Assembly: GCA_949155365.1 (NCBI GenBank)
Contig: CASCUT010000001.1
Coordinates: 1-64,000, forward strand
From: an uncultured Clostridia bacterium
GTDB lineage: Bacteria > Bacillota > Clostridia > TANB77 > CAG-508
DNA: 64,000 bases
Direction of reading: 5' to 3'
Positions 33,836 through 42,050 of the stretch are shown here, one piece after another (positions within the stretch are counted from its first letter, which is position 1; each line of letters opens with the position of its first letter). A model generated the notes under the pieces. That model did no database searches and was not told the DNA's origin. It was given only the letters and a program-made list of their open reading frames with translations. Made by a program: the position numbers and the translations under genes.

Positions 33836-34843
33836 TTAGCGTTTTGTCTTACTCGTTTCTGGGAATATCATATCAACCATATATTTTGCTACATTTCTTG
33901 GTTTTCCTTCACTTGGTTTCATATGCATATGTATTCCTGGCACTGTGTTGACTTCTACAATATTATACATATCTGATGTTTGTTCCCTTGTAATATCTTT
34001 ACTCATATAGTCAATTCCAACATAAGCTAGTCCAGAGAATGTATTTAAAATTTGTTTGCAATTTTCTATCACAGAAGGATGTATTTTATCTGTATAATCT
34101 ATACATAATCCCCCTTTAGCAACATTCGAGTTATGTCTTACATATACTTTTTCATTTTTCTTTGGAATATACTCCATCAAAATATGATACTTCTTCATAT
34201 AGTTTTCTGTAATTTCATCCACGGCAATAGGACATAAGCAATTAACTCTCTCTTTTCTTTTTTTATTTTCTATTTCAATAAGCTCTTTTATAGAATGCTT
34301 TCCATCTCCTATAACATGAGCAGGTTCTCGATGTAAGACCGCATAATCTCCTGTTTTGGTTAAAAAGACTCGATATTCTTTTCCCTCAAATTGTTTTTCT
34401 ATAATAAATGCCTTATTCAATCGATTGACAAATACTTTTCTTACAATTTCTTCTAGTTCTATCTCATTTTCAATATCCATATAAATATCATCTCCATGAG
34501 AGCCAAAAACTGGTTTTATCACTACTGGAAATCCTAGTTTTTTAGCGTATAAAATAGATAATTCCCATTCGTTTGGTAAAAATTTTTCTCCCATTGGTAC
34601 ACTAATATGATTTTGCTCTAGTATTTTCTTTGTAATATATTTATCACCACAAATAATGGAAACAGAGTATGGAGTAATAGAAGAATCTCTGTCTAAAATC
34701 CATTCTATGTGTGTTCCATACTCTGCTTTTATTAATTCTATTTCTTGATAGATAATTTGTACATCAATTCCTCTTGCTTGCATCTCCATGACAAATAACC
34801 TTTGATTTGTGTGCAATTTTTGTAATTCAGAATTGTCTAACAT
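33836..34843 (-). CDS. Cyanophycin-synthetase-like ATP-grasp ligase
   Basis: 335 residues. An ATP-grasp domain most like the C-terminal ATP-grasp part of cyanophycin synthetase: I-S-V-P-M-G, F-P-V-V-I-K-P-V-F-G-S-H-G-D-D, I-I-E-K-Q-F-E-G-K-E-Y-R-V-F, P-A-H-V-I-G-D-G-K-H-S-I, N-V-A-K-G-G, and E-V-N-T-V-P-G-I-H-M-H. These cover the ATP- and Mg-binding residues. The muramyl-ligase half of CphA is missing. It would join an amino acid or peptide to a carboxylate. The gene overlaps the 3' end of the Ser/Arg-rich protein gene by 7 bp, so that protein is an obvious candidate substrate. Last gene of a six-gene operon. Confidence 0.85.
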   Translation of the reverse strand: MLDNSELQKLHTNQRLFVMEMQARGIDVQIIYQEIELIKAEYGTHIEWILDRDSSITPYSVSIICGDKYITKKILEQNHISVPMGEKFLPNEWELSILYAKKLGFPVVIKPVFGSHGDDIYMDIENEIELEEIVRKVFVNRLNKAFIIEKQFEGKEYRVFLTKTGDYAVLHREPAHVIGDGKHSIKELIEIENKKRKERVNCLCPIAVDEITENYMKKYHILMEYIPKKNEKVYVRHNSNVAKGGLCIDYTDKIHPSVIENCKQILNTFSGLAYVGIDYMSKDITREQTSDMYNIVEVNTVPGIHMHMKPSEGKPRNVAKYMVDMIFPETSKTKR

Positions 34844-35199
34844 TCTCTTTCTCCTCTACCTTGTGTATAATCCTTCATCATATCTTGTTTAATTCTTGCC
34901 TTTAATTCTTCTTTAATATCTCTTACAATATCCGACTTTTCCTTTACTATTTCAATCTTCACTTCTTCTTTTATTTCTCCATATAGCTCGCTATACAATT
35001 CTTGCATTACTTGGCTTCTAATATCTCCAATATCTCTACTTTGTGGCTTTGTTGTTTGTTTTTCTGGTGTGTAAGAAGAATAGCAAGATGATGAATTTGT
35101 TCTACTTTCTCCACTACTTCTAGACTCTCCCCTATCACTACTATAGCTACGATAACTTGAATAGGAACTTCTAGATTCTCCTCCTCGTGACTCTGACAT
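34837..35199 (-). CDS. Ser/Arg-rich small protein, candidate substrate/precursor
   Basis: About 120 residues from the ATG preceded by AAAGGAGG. Residues 1-45 are almost only Ser, Arg, Gly, Glu and Tyr (S-S-Y-S-S-Y-R-S-Y-S-S-D-R-G-E), with one Cys in S-S-S-C-Y. Residues 60-115 form a long, highly charged amphipathic helix (E-L-Y-G-E-I-K-E-E-V-K-I-E-I). It lies inside an operon of two radical SAM enzymes, a BtaA-like enzyme and an ATP-grasp ligase. A modified peptide or structural (spore coat) substrate is likely; no family recognised. Confidence 0.7.
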   Translation of the reverse strand: MSESRGGESRSSYSSYRSYSSDRGESRSSGESRTNSSSCYSSYTPEKQTTKPQSRDIGDIRSQVMQELYSELYGEIKEEVKIEIVKEKSDIVRDIKEELKARIKQDMMKDYTQGRGEREC

Positions 35200-35212
35200 A
35201 AAAATCCCTCCT

Positions 35213-36145
35213 TTAAATGATAAGGATACTATCAATACAATCTTCCATAACACTAGGAAATGTTTTGTTTGTGCACATAATATCTAGCTTATCAAATACT
35301 TGTCTTCGTATCAGTGGATTATCAATTTGACTTCTATATTCCTTATTTTGAATATGGTATAAATAGGCACAAACAATTTGATTATTGTTTGTTTTAAAGT
35401 GTTTTATGATGTCTTTTACATATTTTTCTAGATAATTTAAGTTATTGGAATATAAGTCTTTGATGTAATCACTAATGTTTGACATTAGTACTATATCATA
35501 GTCCTTTTGGTTTGGCAAGTCATTCTTTTCAATATTTTGAAAGCTTTTATTTAATAATACAATTTGTTTTTCTTTTATTTTTTCTTTTGCTTCCTGATAC
35601 GTTTCTTTATTTTTCAAATATAAGTTTGAGTTTCTTTTTAAAGTATTATTATCATATTGATTATTAAAAAAGTCTGAATTTCTCAATTGATATCCATCTT
35701 GCTGAAAATAATGATAAATTGTATTCCAATCTTTCGCGGTTCTTATGGTTAAGTGATTTCTTAATTTTTCTTGATATATGGTATAATCTAGTGCATTTCT
35801 ATTTCTTTCTTTCTCTTTTAAATCATCTCTCATAAAGAACATTAAAAATTCTTCATAGGATAATTGCTCTAATGCTACTAATTTTAGCTCTGTAAAAATA
35901 AGAGATAAATAATTAATATCAAAACCTAACACTTCTTTTGCTCCCTGATAAAACGCGTTAATAATATGGTCTCCTGAAGCAGAGACAGTTAACACGCTTT
36001 TATTTGTAAAATCCAAATAAGGGAAATACCCTGCTATATTTTCTGTAGTAAAAGAGTACATTTGTGCTATTTTGTGAAATCCTTTTAGATTTCTACTCTT
36101 TTGCCAATCTATTTTCTCTCTTTTCTCTTTATATATAATTTTCAT
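35213..36145 (-). CDS. DUF3419 / BtaA-like aminocarboxypropyl-transferase candidate
   Basis: 310 residues. A Rossmann-type SAM-binding start, S-V-L-T-V-S-A-S-G-D-H-I-I-N-A-F, then V-L-G-F-D-I-N and L-K-L-V-A-L-E-Q-L-S-Y-E-E-F-L. This is close to the DUF3419/BtaA pattern, where BtaA moves the 3-amino-3-carboxypropyl group of SAM to diacylglycerol. The substrate is unknown here; no BtaB partner is present. It overlaps the upstream radical SAM gene by 4 bp (ATGA type) and precedes the Ser/Arg-rich gene by 13 bp. Confidence 0.72.
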   Translation of the reverse strand: MKIIYKEKREKIDWQKSRNLKGFHKIAQMYSFTTENIAGYFPYLDFTNKSVLTVSASGDHIINAFYQGAKEVLGFDINYLSLIFTELKLVALEQLSYEEFLMFFMRDDLKEKERNRNALDYTIYQEKLRNHLTIRTAKDWNTIYHYFQQDGYQLRNSDFFNNQYDNNTLKRNSNLYLKNKETYQEAKEKIKEKQIVLLNKSFQNIEKNDLPNQKDYDIVLMSNISDYIKDLYSNNLNYLEKYVKDIIKHFKTNNNQIVCAYLYHIQNKEYRSQIDNPLIRRQVFDKLDIMCTNKTFPSVMEDCIDSILII

Positions 36146-37086
36146 TCTTCTCTCCTACTTACTGGACATCCTTTTATTTGATTTTCTTTTATATATGTTT
36201 GATACTGTTTGATTGGCTCTGATTTTATAATTTCCGTTAAACTACTATTTTTTAATGTTAATGTTGATTGATATTCTGGATGTTTTGCTACTACCCATGT
36301 ACAAGGGGATACTTGCCCTAAGTTGTTAATATATATAAATTTGCTTACTGCTGGACAACATTCTTCTGCTTGTATTGCTTTATTTTCTGTTAAACTATAT
36401 TTCACTTTAATTTGTTCTTTGTATTTTTTCGCCAATATTTCTATTTCTTCTTTTACGCTAGCCGTACTTCTTTTTGAGAGAATTGTTTCATCTCCTTCTA
36501 ATCTTCCAAGTGCTTCCATAAAAGAAAAAATAATTTCATTTGTTTTTAATTGGATTGCAAGTTTTACTACTTCTTCTAACGTATCTTCATTTCCTTTATA
36601 AATAACAGTTCCAATTCTAGTATAAACGCCATTATTTGTTAAATTACGAATTCCTCTTACTGTTTTTTCAAAGGTATTTTTTCCTCTTACTTCTTCATGA
36701 GTAGAGGCATCACTTCCATCTAAACTTACATGTACCATTGGAATTTTCATTTTACTAAGTTCTTGCGCCATTTCATTGGTAAGTAGTGATGCATTGGTCG
36801 AGACATCCATATCAAACCCTAATTGAGATGCATACTGCAAAATTTGTATCATATCTTTCCTAACAAATGGTTCTCCTCCAGTAAATTTAATATGGGTAAA
36901 ATGATGTTCTTTTAATTCTTTTATGGTTTTCATTACTTCTTTTGTATTTAATTCGTCTTCTATTGTTTTAGACTCACTGCTAAACATACAGTAGCTACAA
37001 TGATAATTACATGTGTTGGTAATTTCCCACAAAACTCGCCCACCATTTTCTGGTATTCGAAAAATGCAAAATGGATATCTTTTCAT
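36142..37086 (-). CDS. Radical SAM protein with C-terminal Cys-rich (SPASM-like) region
   Basis: 314 residues. The CxxxCxxC iron-sulfur motif is at C26, C30, C33 (T-N-T-C-N-Y-H-C-S-Y-C), followed by F-T-G-G-E-P-F and V-S-L-D-G-S-D. The C-terminal part holds further cysteines (E-E-C-C-P-A-V, S-P-C-T-W, K-G-C-P-V) compatible with an auxiliary cluster of SPASM/Twitch type, as in peptide-modifying enzymes. It overlaps both neighbours by 4 bp, so it is translated in step with them. Confidence 0.88.
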   Translation of the reverse strand: MKRYPFCIFRIPENGGRVLWEITNTCNYHCSYCMFSSESKTIEDELNTKEVMKTIKELKEHHFTHIKFTGGEPFVRKDMIQILQYASQLGFDMDVSTNASLLTNEMAQELSKMKIPMVHVSLDGSDASTHEEVRGKNTFEKTVRGIRNLTNNGVYTRIGTVIYKGNEDTLEEVVKLAIQLKTNEIIFSFMEALGRLEGDETILSKRSTASVKEEIEILAKKYKEQIKVKYSLTENKAIQAEECCPAVSKFIYINNLGQVSPCTWVVAKHPEYQSTLTLKNSSLTEIIKSEPIKQYQTYIKENQIKGCPVSRREE

Positions 37087-37637
37087 ATAATTCCTTCTTT
37101 CCTTAATAGTTCCTCATATTTTTCCTTTTTTGGGTTATCGCTGGTATCTAACACAAAGAACTCTTTTCGTAATTTTCTTATTTTTTCTATTTTTTGCTTA
37201 TTACTGAATTGCAAATTCATTCTTTTTATGATTTCTTCTTTTTTCAATTCTCCTCTTTCTAATCGTTTCATTTGTATGCTTGGCTTGCAATCAATCATAA
37301 TTATACTATCTACGATATCAAATAGCTCATCTTCTATAAGCAGAGCCCATTCAATGAAGATAATTCCATTGTTTTGATCTATCTGTTCTTTTAAATAATC
37401 CTTTATTTTGGGATTGATATACTGTTTGTATCGCTTCATTTCTTCTTCATTATGGTAAATGATTTGATTTAATTGTATCGTATCTATCTTTTCATCTTTT
37501 AGAAGCTTTCTTCTTACCTCATCTACATCAATAAACCTAGCCTTTATCTTTTTCTCTTTTGCTATTTCTTTAAATTGATTTCTTGTATAACTTTTCCCAC
37601 TTCCAATAGAACCAGTTATTCCTATTACTTTTTTCAT
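37083..37637 (-). CDS. Dephospho-CoA-kinase-like P-loop kinase
   Basis: 184 residues. P-loop G-I-T-G-S-I-G-S-G-K-S at residues 6-16, I-D-V-D-E-V-R-R near residue 37 and a lid-like region with M-K-R-L-E-R-G near residue 130, as in CoaE. CoaE is normally a housekeeping enzyme of about 200 residues. Here it is embedded in the operon with 4-bp overlap to the next gene and no gap to the previous one, so a dedicated nucleotide-kinase function for the pathway is also possible. Confidence 0.75.
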   Translation of the reverse strand: MKKVIGITGSIGSGKSYTRNQFKEIAKEKKIKARFIDVDEVRRKLLKDEKIDTIQLNQIIYHNEEEMKRYKQYINPKIKDYLKEQIDQNNGIIFIEWALLIEDELFDIVDSIIMIDCKPSIQMKRLERGELKKEEIIKRMNLQFSNKQKIEKIRKLRKEFFVLDTSDNPKKEKYEELLRKEGII

Positions 37638-39026
37638 TTATTTCTCCCAATCGATTCCATATTTTGAAGGACAAAATGATAAAAAACGAATTTTTCCATC
37701 CTTGTTTCTCAATTTCTCTAAATCTTGCCATTCTTGGGTATTTCGAATTATCCTATATCCTTCTTTTTCTAGTTTTTTTATTAAGATATCAATATCTTGT
37801 AATAATTCCGTATTATGGTATTCTTGATTTTCTAATAACGGCTTATCACTATGAATATATTGTGTAGGAAGTTTCTCTTTTTTCGATAACGATTCATAAA
37901 TCTTAGTTCCCAATCGCAAGGTTAAAAAATGGCCTCGTATTTCATCTGGTTGCACTTCTAATATAAATTCGGTTGTTTTTTTCATATCTTTTTTCGTTGT
38001 AGTAGGCAAATCAAAGATAAAACTACACCTTACTCGATATCCCATTTGTTTTACTTCTTTTATTATTTTTTTACTTTCTTCTATGTTAAAGTTTTTATGA
38101 TTCTGTTTTAATACTTCTTGACTACCGGATTCAATTCCAAAATGAACCCATCTAAATCCAGCGTTATACATTAGTTCAAATGTCTCTTTATCATAGGTAT
38201 TAATACTTGATAAACACCCCAGTCGTATGTTTATTTTTTTCTGTAATAGAAGTTTTGCTATTTCTTGCATTCTTTCTTTATTTACGGTTGCATTATCATC
38301 TAAAAATATAATTTTTTTCGTATCATATTTTTGAATTAATGCTTCTATTTCTTTTACTACTTGTAGTGCACTTCTTCCTCTCCATTTTCCCCAATAAGAA
38401 TAGGTAGGACAAAAGTCACATTGGTTGTTACAACCTCTACTTGTTAGTATACTTCTAATATCAATATAATTCGTAAGATTCACCATATCTCTATTTGGTA
38501 TAGGCAATTTATCTAGCATATATTTTTCTTCGTTTGGAGGTGTTATAACAATTTCATTTTTTTCTTTCCATACAATTCCTTTGATATTCCTTAGTTCTTT
38601 TGTATTGTTAACCTCTTGTTTTAATATTTCTTGTAATGTTTGTTCTGTCTCTCCTATAATACCAATATCAAATCCTATCGTTTCTATTATCTTAGGATTA
38701 TATGTTACTGTTTTTCCAATCATAATTGTCTTAATCTTATATTCTTTTATTGTTTTGCAAATATCCGTTATATTTTCTAATGCCTCTTGTGTATGGATAG
38801 GAATGTGATAATCATAAGAGATAATAACGATATCTGGCATAAATTGTTCTTTTAGATATATCTTCAAATCATCTTCGTTCATTTTTTGGCAATCCATATC
38901 TAAGAATCGAACATGATTATTAAATTCTTGTAAATAGGTAGCCAATGTTAACATATCAATTGGCTCTATTAATAATTCTCGCTGTGAGAAAGGTACATTA
39001 GGCGGATTAATTAGTAATATGTTCAT
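37638..39026 (-). CDS. B12-binding-domain radical SAM protein
   Basis: 462 residues. The N-terminal 130 residues form a cobalamin-binding-like Rossmann domain (I-N-P-P-N-V-P-F-S, D-I-V-I-I-S-Y-D, I-G-I-I-G-E-T-E). The radical SAM motif S-R-G-C-N-N-Q-C-D-F-C lies near residue 200, followed by F-L-D-D-N-A-T, F-G-I-E-S-G-S and R-G-H-F-L-T-L. The family methylates or rearranges unactivated carbons, often in natural-product paths. First gene of the six-gene operon; no obvious strong promoter in the short A/T-rich upstream gap. Confidence 0.9.
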   Translation of the reverse strand: MNILLINPPNVPFSQRELLIEPIDMLTLATYLQEFNNHVRFLDMDCQKMNEDDLKIYLKEQFMPDIVIISYDYHIPIHTQEALENITDICKTIKEYKIKTIMIGKTVTYNPKIIETIGFDIGIIGETEQTLQEILKQEVNNTKELRNIKGIVWKEKNEIVITPPNEEKYMLDKLPIPNRDMVNLTNYIDIRSILTSRGCNNQCDFCPTYSYWGKWRGRSALQVVKEIEALIQKYDTKKIIFLDDNATVNKERMQEIAKLLLQKKINIRLGCLSSINTYDKETFELMYNAGFRWVHFGIESGSQEVLKQNHKNFNIEESKKIIKEVKQMGYRVRCSFIFDLPTTTKKDMKKTTEFILEVQPDEIRGHFLTLRLGTKIYESLSKKEKLPTQYIHSDKPLLENQEYHNTELLQDIDILIKKLEKEGYRIIRNTQEWQDLEKLRNKDGKIRFLSFCPSKYGIDWEK

Positions 39027-39163
39027 TATTCAACTTCCTTCTTTTATTGGTATGGACACTATTCTATCATACTTTTCTCTTATTTGCCATATTATTCACA
39101 TAATATTTTATATTGTTGTGAATACAAGTAAAAAAATCCTTTTATTTTATCTTTTGTCATTCA

Positions 39164-39191
39164 AAAAGTCACCCAGTGTGGGTGACTTTTC
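39164..39191. terminator. Terminator hairpin
   Basis: AAAAGTCACCCA and TGGGTGACTTTT pair perfectly around GTG (12 bp). It separates the 39200-39616 gene from the radical SAM operon. Confidence 0.75.
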
Positions 39192-39199
39192 CTACTATT

Positions 39200-39616
39200 T
39201 TATTTTTTCGAAAAATACTTCGATACGATATTTCCCAAGAAAACTGCTACAACCAGTAAACATATGAAGCTAATTATATTCATTGGAAATCCCGCTATTG
39301 TTGCTATTATTGCATAGATAATATTTTCTATCGCTAGTATTGGCAACCAGACGTAATCCTTCAATGACAGAAGAATTAAAAATAAGGAATTTTTTCTGAT
39401 TTTTTCTTCCTCTATCTTAAATAACTGATACATGCCATATACAAAGCATAGTGCTATTATTAAGATACATCGAATTGCTATTTCTAACAATAAAAAACCC
39501 GGTGTGCAGAGCAGGTTTTGTAAGTTCATACCCACAACATCAATTAATATCAATGCTACTATAATCCATACCACATTCTTCTTGTTCCGTGTAAAAGCGA
39601 TTAATTTTTCTTTCAT
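39200..39616 (-). CDS. Hypothetical membrane protein
   Basis: 138 residues with four probable membrane helices (N-V-V-W-I-I-V-A-L-I-L, L-L-E-I-A-I-R-C-I-L-I-I-A-L, L-P-I-L-A-I-E-N-I-I-Y-A, I-S-F-I-C-L-L-V-V-A-V) and a basic N-terminus. GGAGG lies upstream. It follows the S24/S26-like gene in the same direction. No family recognised. Confidence 0.6.
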   Translation of the reverse strand: MKEKLIAFTRNKKNVVWIIVALILIDVVGMNLQNLLCTPGFLLLEIAIRCILIIALCFVYGMYQLFKIEEEKIRKNSLFLILLSLKDYVWLPILAIENIIYAIIATIAGFPMNIISFICLLVVAVFLGNIVSKYFSKK

Positions 39617-39651
39617 TCTGTTTCCTCCTTTAATATGTGTTATCGCTAATG

Positions 39652-39966
39652 TTATAAAATCTCGGTGACCTTTCCATAAATATTATTTCTTGAAATCCAA
39701 CCATTAACATGATTATGATTGTTCGAAATCTGATAGCTTACATTGTTCCGGATTGCTGAAATTTTGTGAAGATAAAAATGTCCCTTTACTTTACAAAATA
39801 CAATATCATTTTTCTTTAATATGGTGTCTTTGGTTATTGGATCAACCATAACCGTCTGTCCAGATCTTATTCTGGGAGTCATGGATTGACCGTAGCCTAC
39901 TACTTTACATTTCTCTCCATTGAGCAAATGTTGCATGGTAATTACATTTTCTTTTCCTTCAAACAT
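39652..39966 (-). CDS. S24/S26-type peptidase-like protein
   Basis: 104 residues from the ATG preceded by GAGGAG. The fold motif G-Q-S-M-T-P-R-I-R-S-G-Q holds the catalytic Ser of the S24 (LexA) / S26 (signal peptidase) clan; F-C-K-V-K-G-H-F-Y-L-H-K-I may hold the Lys. There is no HTH domain and no membrane helix, so it is a stand-alone catalytic domain. Such proteins occur in phage remnants and as accessory signal peptidases. The tail N-N-H-N-H-V-N-G-W matches the family's closing box. Confidence 0.78.
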   Translation of the reverse strand: MFEGKENVITMQHLLNGEKCKVVGYGQSMTPRIRSGQTVMVDPITKDTILKKNDIVFCKVKGHFYLHKISAIRNNVSYQISNNHNHVNGWISRNNIYGKVTEIL

Positions 39967-40126
39967 CGTCTTTCTCCTCTTCAATTATGAATGATAGGTT
40001 TCCTGTTACAATAGAATCTTATTTCATTTTATAATTTTAACACACTTTATGTATATTAGCAAGTATTTTTGATTTTTTCTATAAATATCGTTCCTTGTAT
40101 CCTATTTTTTCTCCTTCCTAACGCAA

Positions 40127-40178
40127 AAATAGTGTAAAAAATGGTAGGCATTATTTTGCCTACCATTTTTTACACTAA
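40127..40178 (-). terminator. Very long terminator hairpin after the ABC exporter operon
   Basis: TAGTGTAAAAAATGGTAGGC and GCCTACCATTTTTTACACTA pair perfectly over about 21 bp around a TTATTTT loop. Confidence 0.75.
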
Positions 40179-40187
40179 CTATAAATA

Positions 40188-42050
40188 CTAGTTTTCTTCT
40201 TCGATTTCGAATTGGCTATTATATAAATCTGCGTAAAATCCACCTTTTTTTAATAATTCCTCATGATTTCCTTGTTCTACAATATCTCCATGGTTCATTA
40301 CTAGGATTAGGTCTGCATTTTTTATGGTAGATAGTCTATGGGCTATAATAAAACTCGTTCTTCCTTTCATTAGATTATCCATGGCAGATTGTATTTGAAT
40401 TTCTGTTCTAGTATCAATCGAACTGGTTGCTTCGTCTAAAATTAAAATTTTAGGGTCTGCTAAAATTACTCTTGCAATGGTTAGTAATTGCTTTTGTCCT
40501 GCGGATACATTGCTCGATTCTTCGTTTAATACCATGTCATATGCTTTTGGTAATGTTTTAATAAAGTGATGTACATGTGCTGCTTTCGTAGCTTCAATTA
40601 CTTCGCTATCGCTTGCCTCTGGTTTACTATATCGAATGTTGTCTTTGATGGTTCCTCCAAATAGCCACGTATCTTGCAATACCATTCCAAACATTTTTCT
40701 TAAATCTTCACGTTTGAAATCTTGTATATTAATGCCATCTACTAAAATAGCCCCCTTATTAACATCATAAAAACGCATTAGTAGTTTTACAATGGTTGTT
40801 TTTCCTGCTCCCGTTGGCCCTACAATTGCAATCTTTTGGCCATCTTTTATGGTTGCCGAGAAATCATTGATAATAACTCTATCTTCGTCATAGCCAAATT
40901 GAACATGGTCAAAGCTTACATTTCCTTTTATTCCCTCAATTGACTTTGGATTTTGAACATCTTCTGCTTCCTCTTTTTCTTCTAAAAACTCAAATACTCT
41001 TTCTGCTGCAGCCACCATTGCTTGTAACATAGCAGATACTTGTGCAATTTGATTGATTGGTTGAGTAAATTGTTTATTATATTGGATAAACGATTGAATA
41101 TTTCCTACTGTAATTTTCCCTTGGATTGCTAAATATCCTCCCAAAATAGCTACTGCCACATATCCTACATTTCCCACAAAATTCATAATAGGATGAATTA
41201 AACCAGATAAAAATTGTGATTTCCATGCTGAATGGTATAATTCTTTGTTGGCTTTGCTAAATTCTTCTACTGCCTTTTCTTCTCCATTAAATGCTTTTAC
41301 AATCGTATGTCCTCCATAAATTTCTTCTACTTGCCCATTTACATGTCCTAAATAATCTTGTTGCTTTTTAAAATATTTTTGTGATTTTCCAACAATATTT
41401 TTTACGATAAAAATGGTAATTGGCAAAATTAAGATGGAGATGAATGTCATTTCTACACTAATGGAAAGCATCATAATGAGAATTCCAATTAAAGTACAAA
41501 TAGCTGTTATAATTTGTGTAATGCTTTGGTTTAAGTTTTGTGAAACCGTATCAATATCATTGGTGATAATGGATAATACTTCTCCTTTTGCTTTTTTATC
41601 AAAGTAATACATTGGCAATTTATTAATTTTAGCTACTAAATCATTACGTAAGCGATACGTTAGTTTTTGAGATACGCCTGTCATCGTAAATCCTTGAATT
41701 AGTGAAAATAGTGCACTAATTAGATATAGTGTAAGTAGGGTAAGTAGAATTTGAGCAATCTTTCCAAAGTCAATTCCATTTCCACCACTTAATTTACTAA
41801 CAAGTCCATTAAAAATTTCCGTCGTTGCATTTCCTAATATTTTAGGCCCTACAATTGAAAATATGGTACTTCCAATCGCAAATAAAATAACAATCATAAT
41901 GGCTAGCTTATAGTTTGATAAATAATTTTTAATTAACTTTTTCGTCGTTCCTTTGAAGTCTTTTGCTTTTTCGGTTTGCTTTCCTAAAGGTCCTCTTGGA
42001 CCTCCCATTGGTCCTGGCATTGCTCTATTCCACCTCCTTTTCTTTTTCAT
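40188..42050 (-). CDS. ABC exporter half-transporter (catalytic-site half)
   Basis: 620 residues. Six membrane helices (about residues 40-340), then a nucleotide-binding domain: Walker A G-P-T-G-A-G-K-T-T near residue 415, signature S-N-V-S-A-G-Q-K-Q, Walker B I-L-I-L-D-E-A-T-S-S-I-D and switch H in I-A-H-R-L-S. The signature reads SAGQ rather than SGGQ. It overlaps the upstream exporter gene by 26 bp. Together they form a heterodimeric multidrug-type exporter (BmrCD/LmrCD type); the canonical Walker B glutamate is in this half. A Gly/Pro/Arg-rich N-terminus (P-G-P-M-G-G-P-R-G-P) precedes the first helix. Confidence 0.93.
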   Translation of the reverse strand: MKKKRRWNRAMPGPMGGPRGPLGKQTEKAKDFKGTTKKLIKNYLSNYKLAIMIVILFAIGSTIFSIVGPKILGNATTEIFNGLVSKLSGGNGIDFGKIAQILLTLLTLYLISALFSLIQGFTMTGVSQKLTYRLRNDLVAKINKLPMYYFDKKAKGEVLSIITNDIDTVSQNLNQSITQIITAICTLIGILIMMLSISVEMTFISILILPITIFIVKNIVGKSQKYFKKQQDYLGHVNGQVEEIYGGHTIVKAFNGEEKAVEEFSKANKELYHSAWKSQFLSGLIHPIMNFVGNVGYVAVAILGGYLAIQGKITVGNIQSFIQYNKQFTQPINQIAQVSAMLQAMVAAAERVFEFLEEKEEAEDVQNPKSIEGIKGNVSFDHVQFGYDEDRVIINDFSATIKDGQKIAIVGPTGAGKTTIVKLLMRFYDVNKGAILVDGINIQDFKREDLRKMFGMVLQDTWLFGGTIKDNIRYSKPEASDSEVIEATKAAHVHHFIKTLPKAYDMVLNEESSNVSAGQKQLLTIARVILADPKILILDEATSSIDTRTEIQIQSAMDNLMKGRTSFIIAHRLSTIKNADLILVMNHGDIVEQGNHEELLKKGGFYADLYNSQFEIEEEN

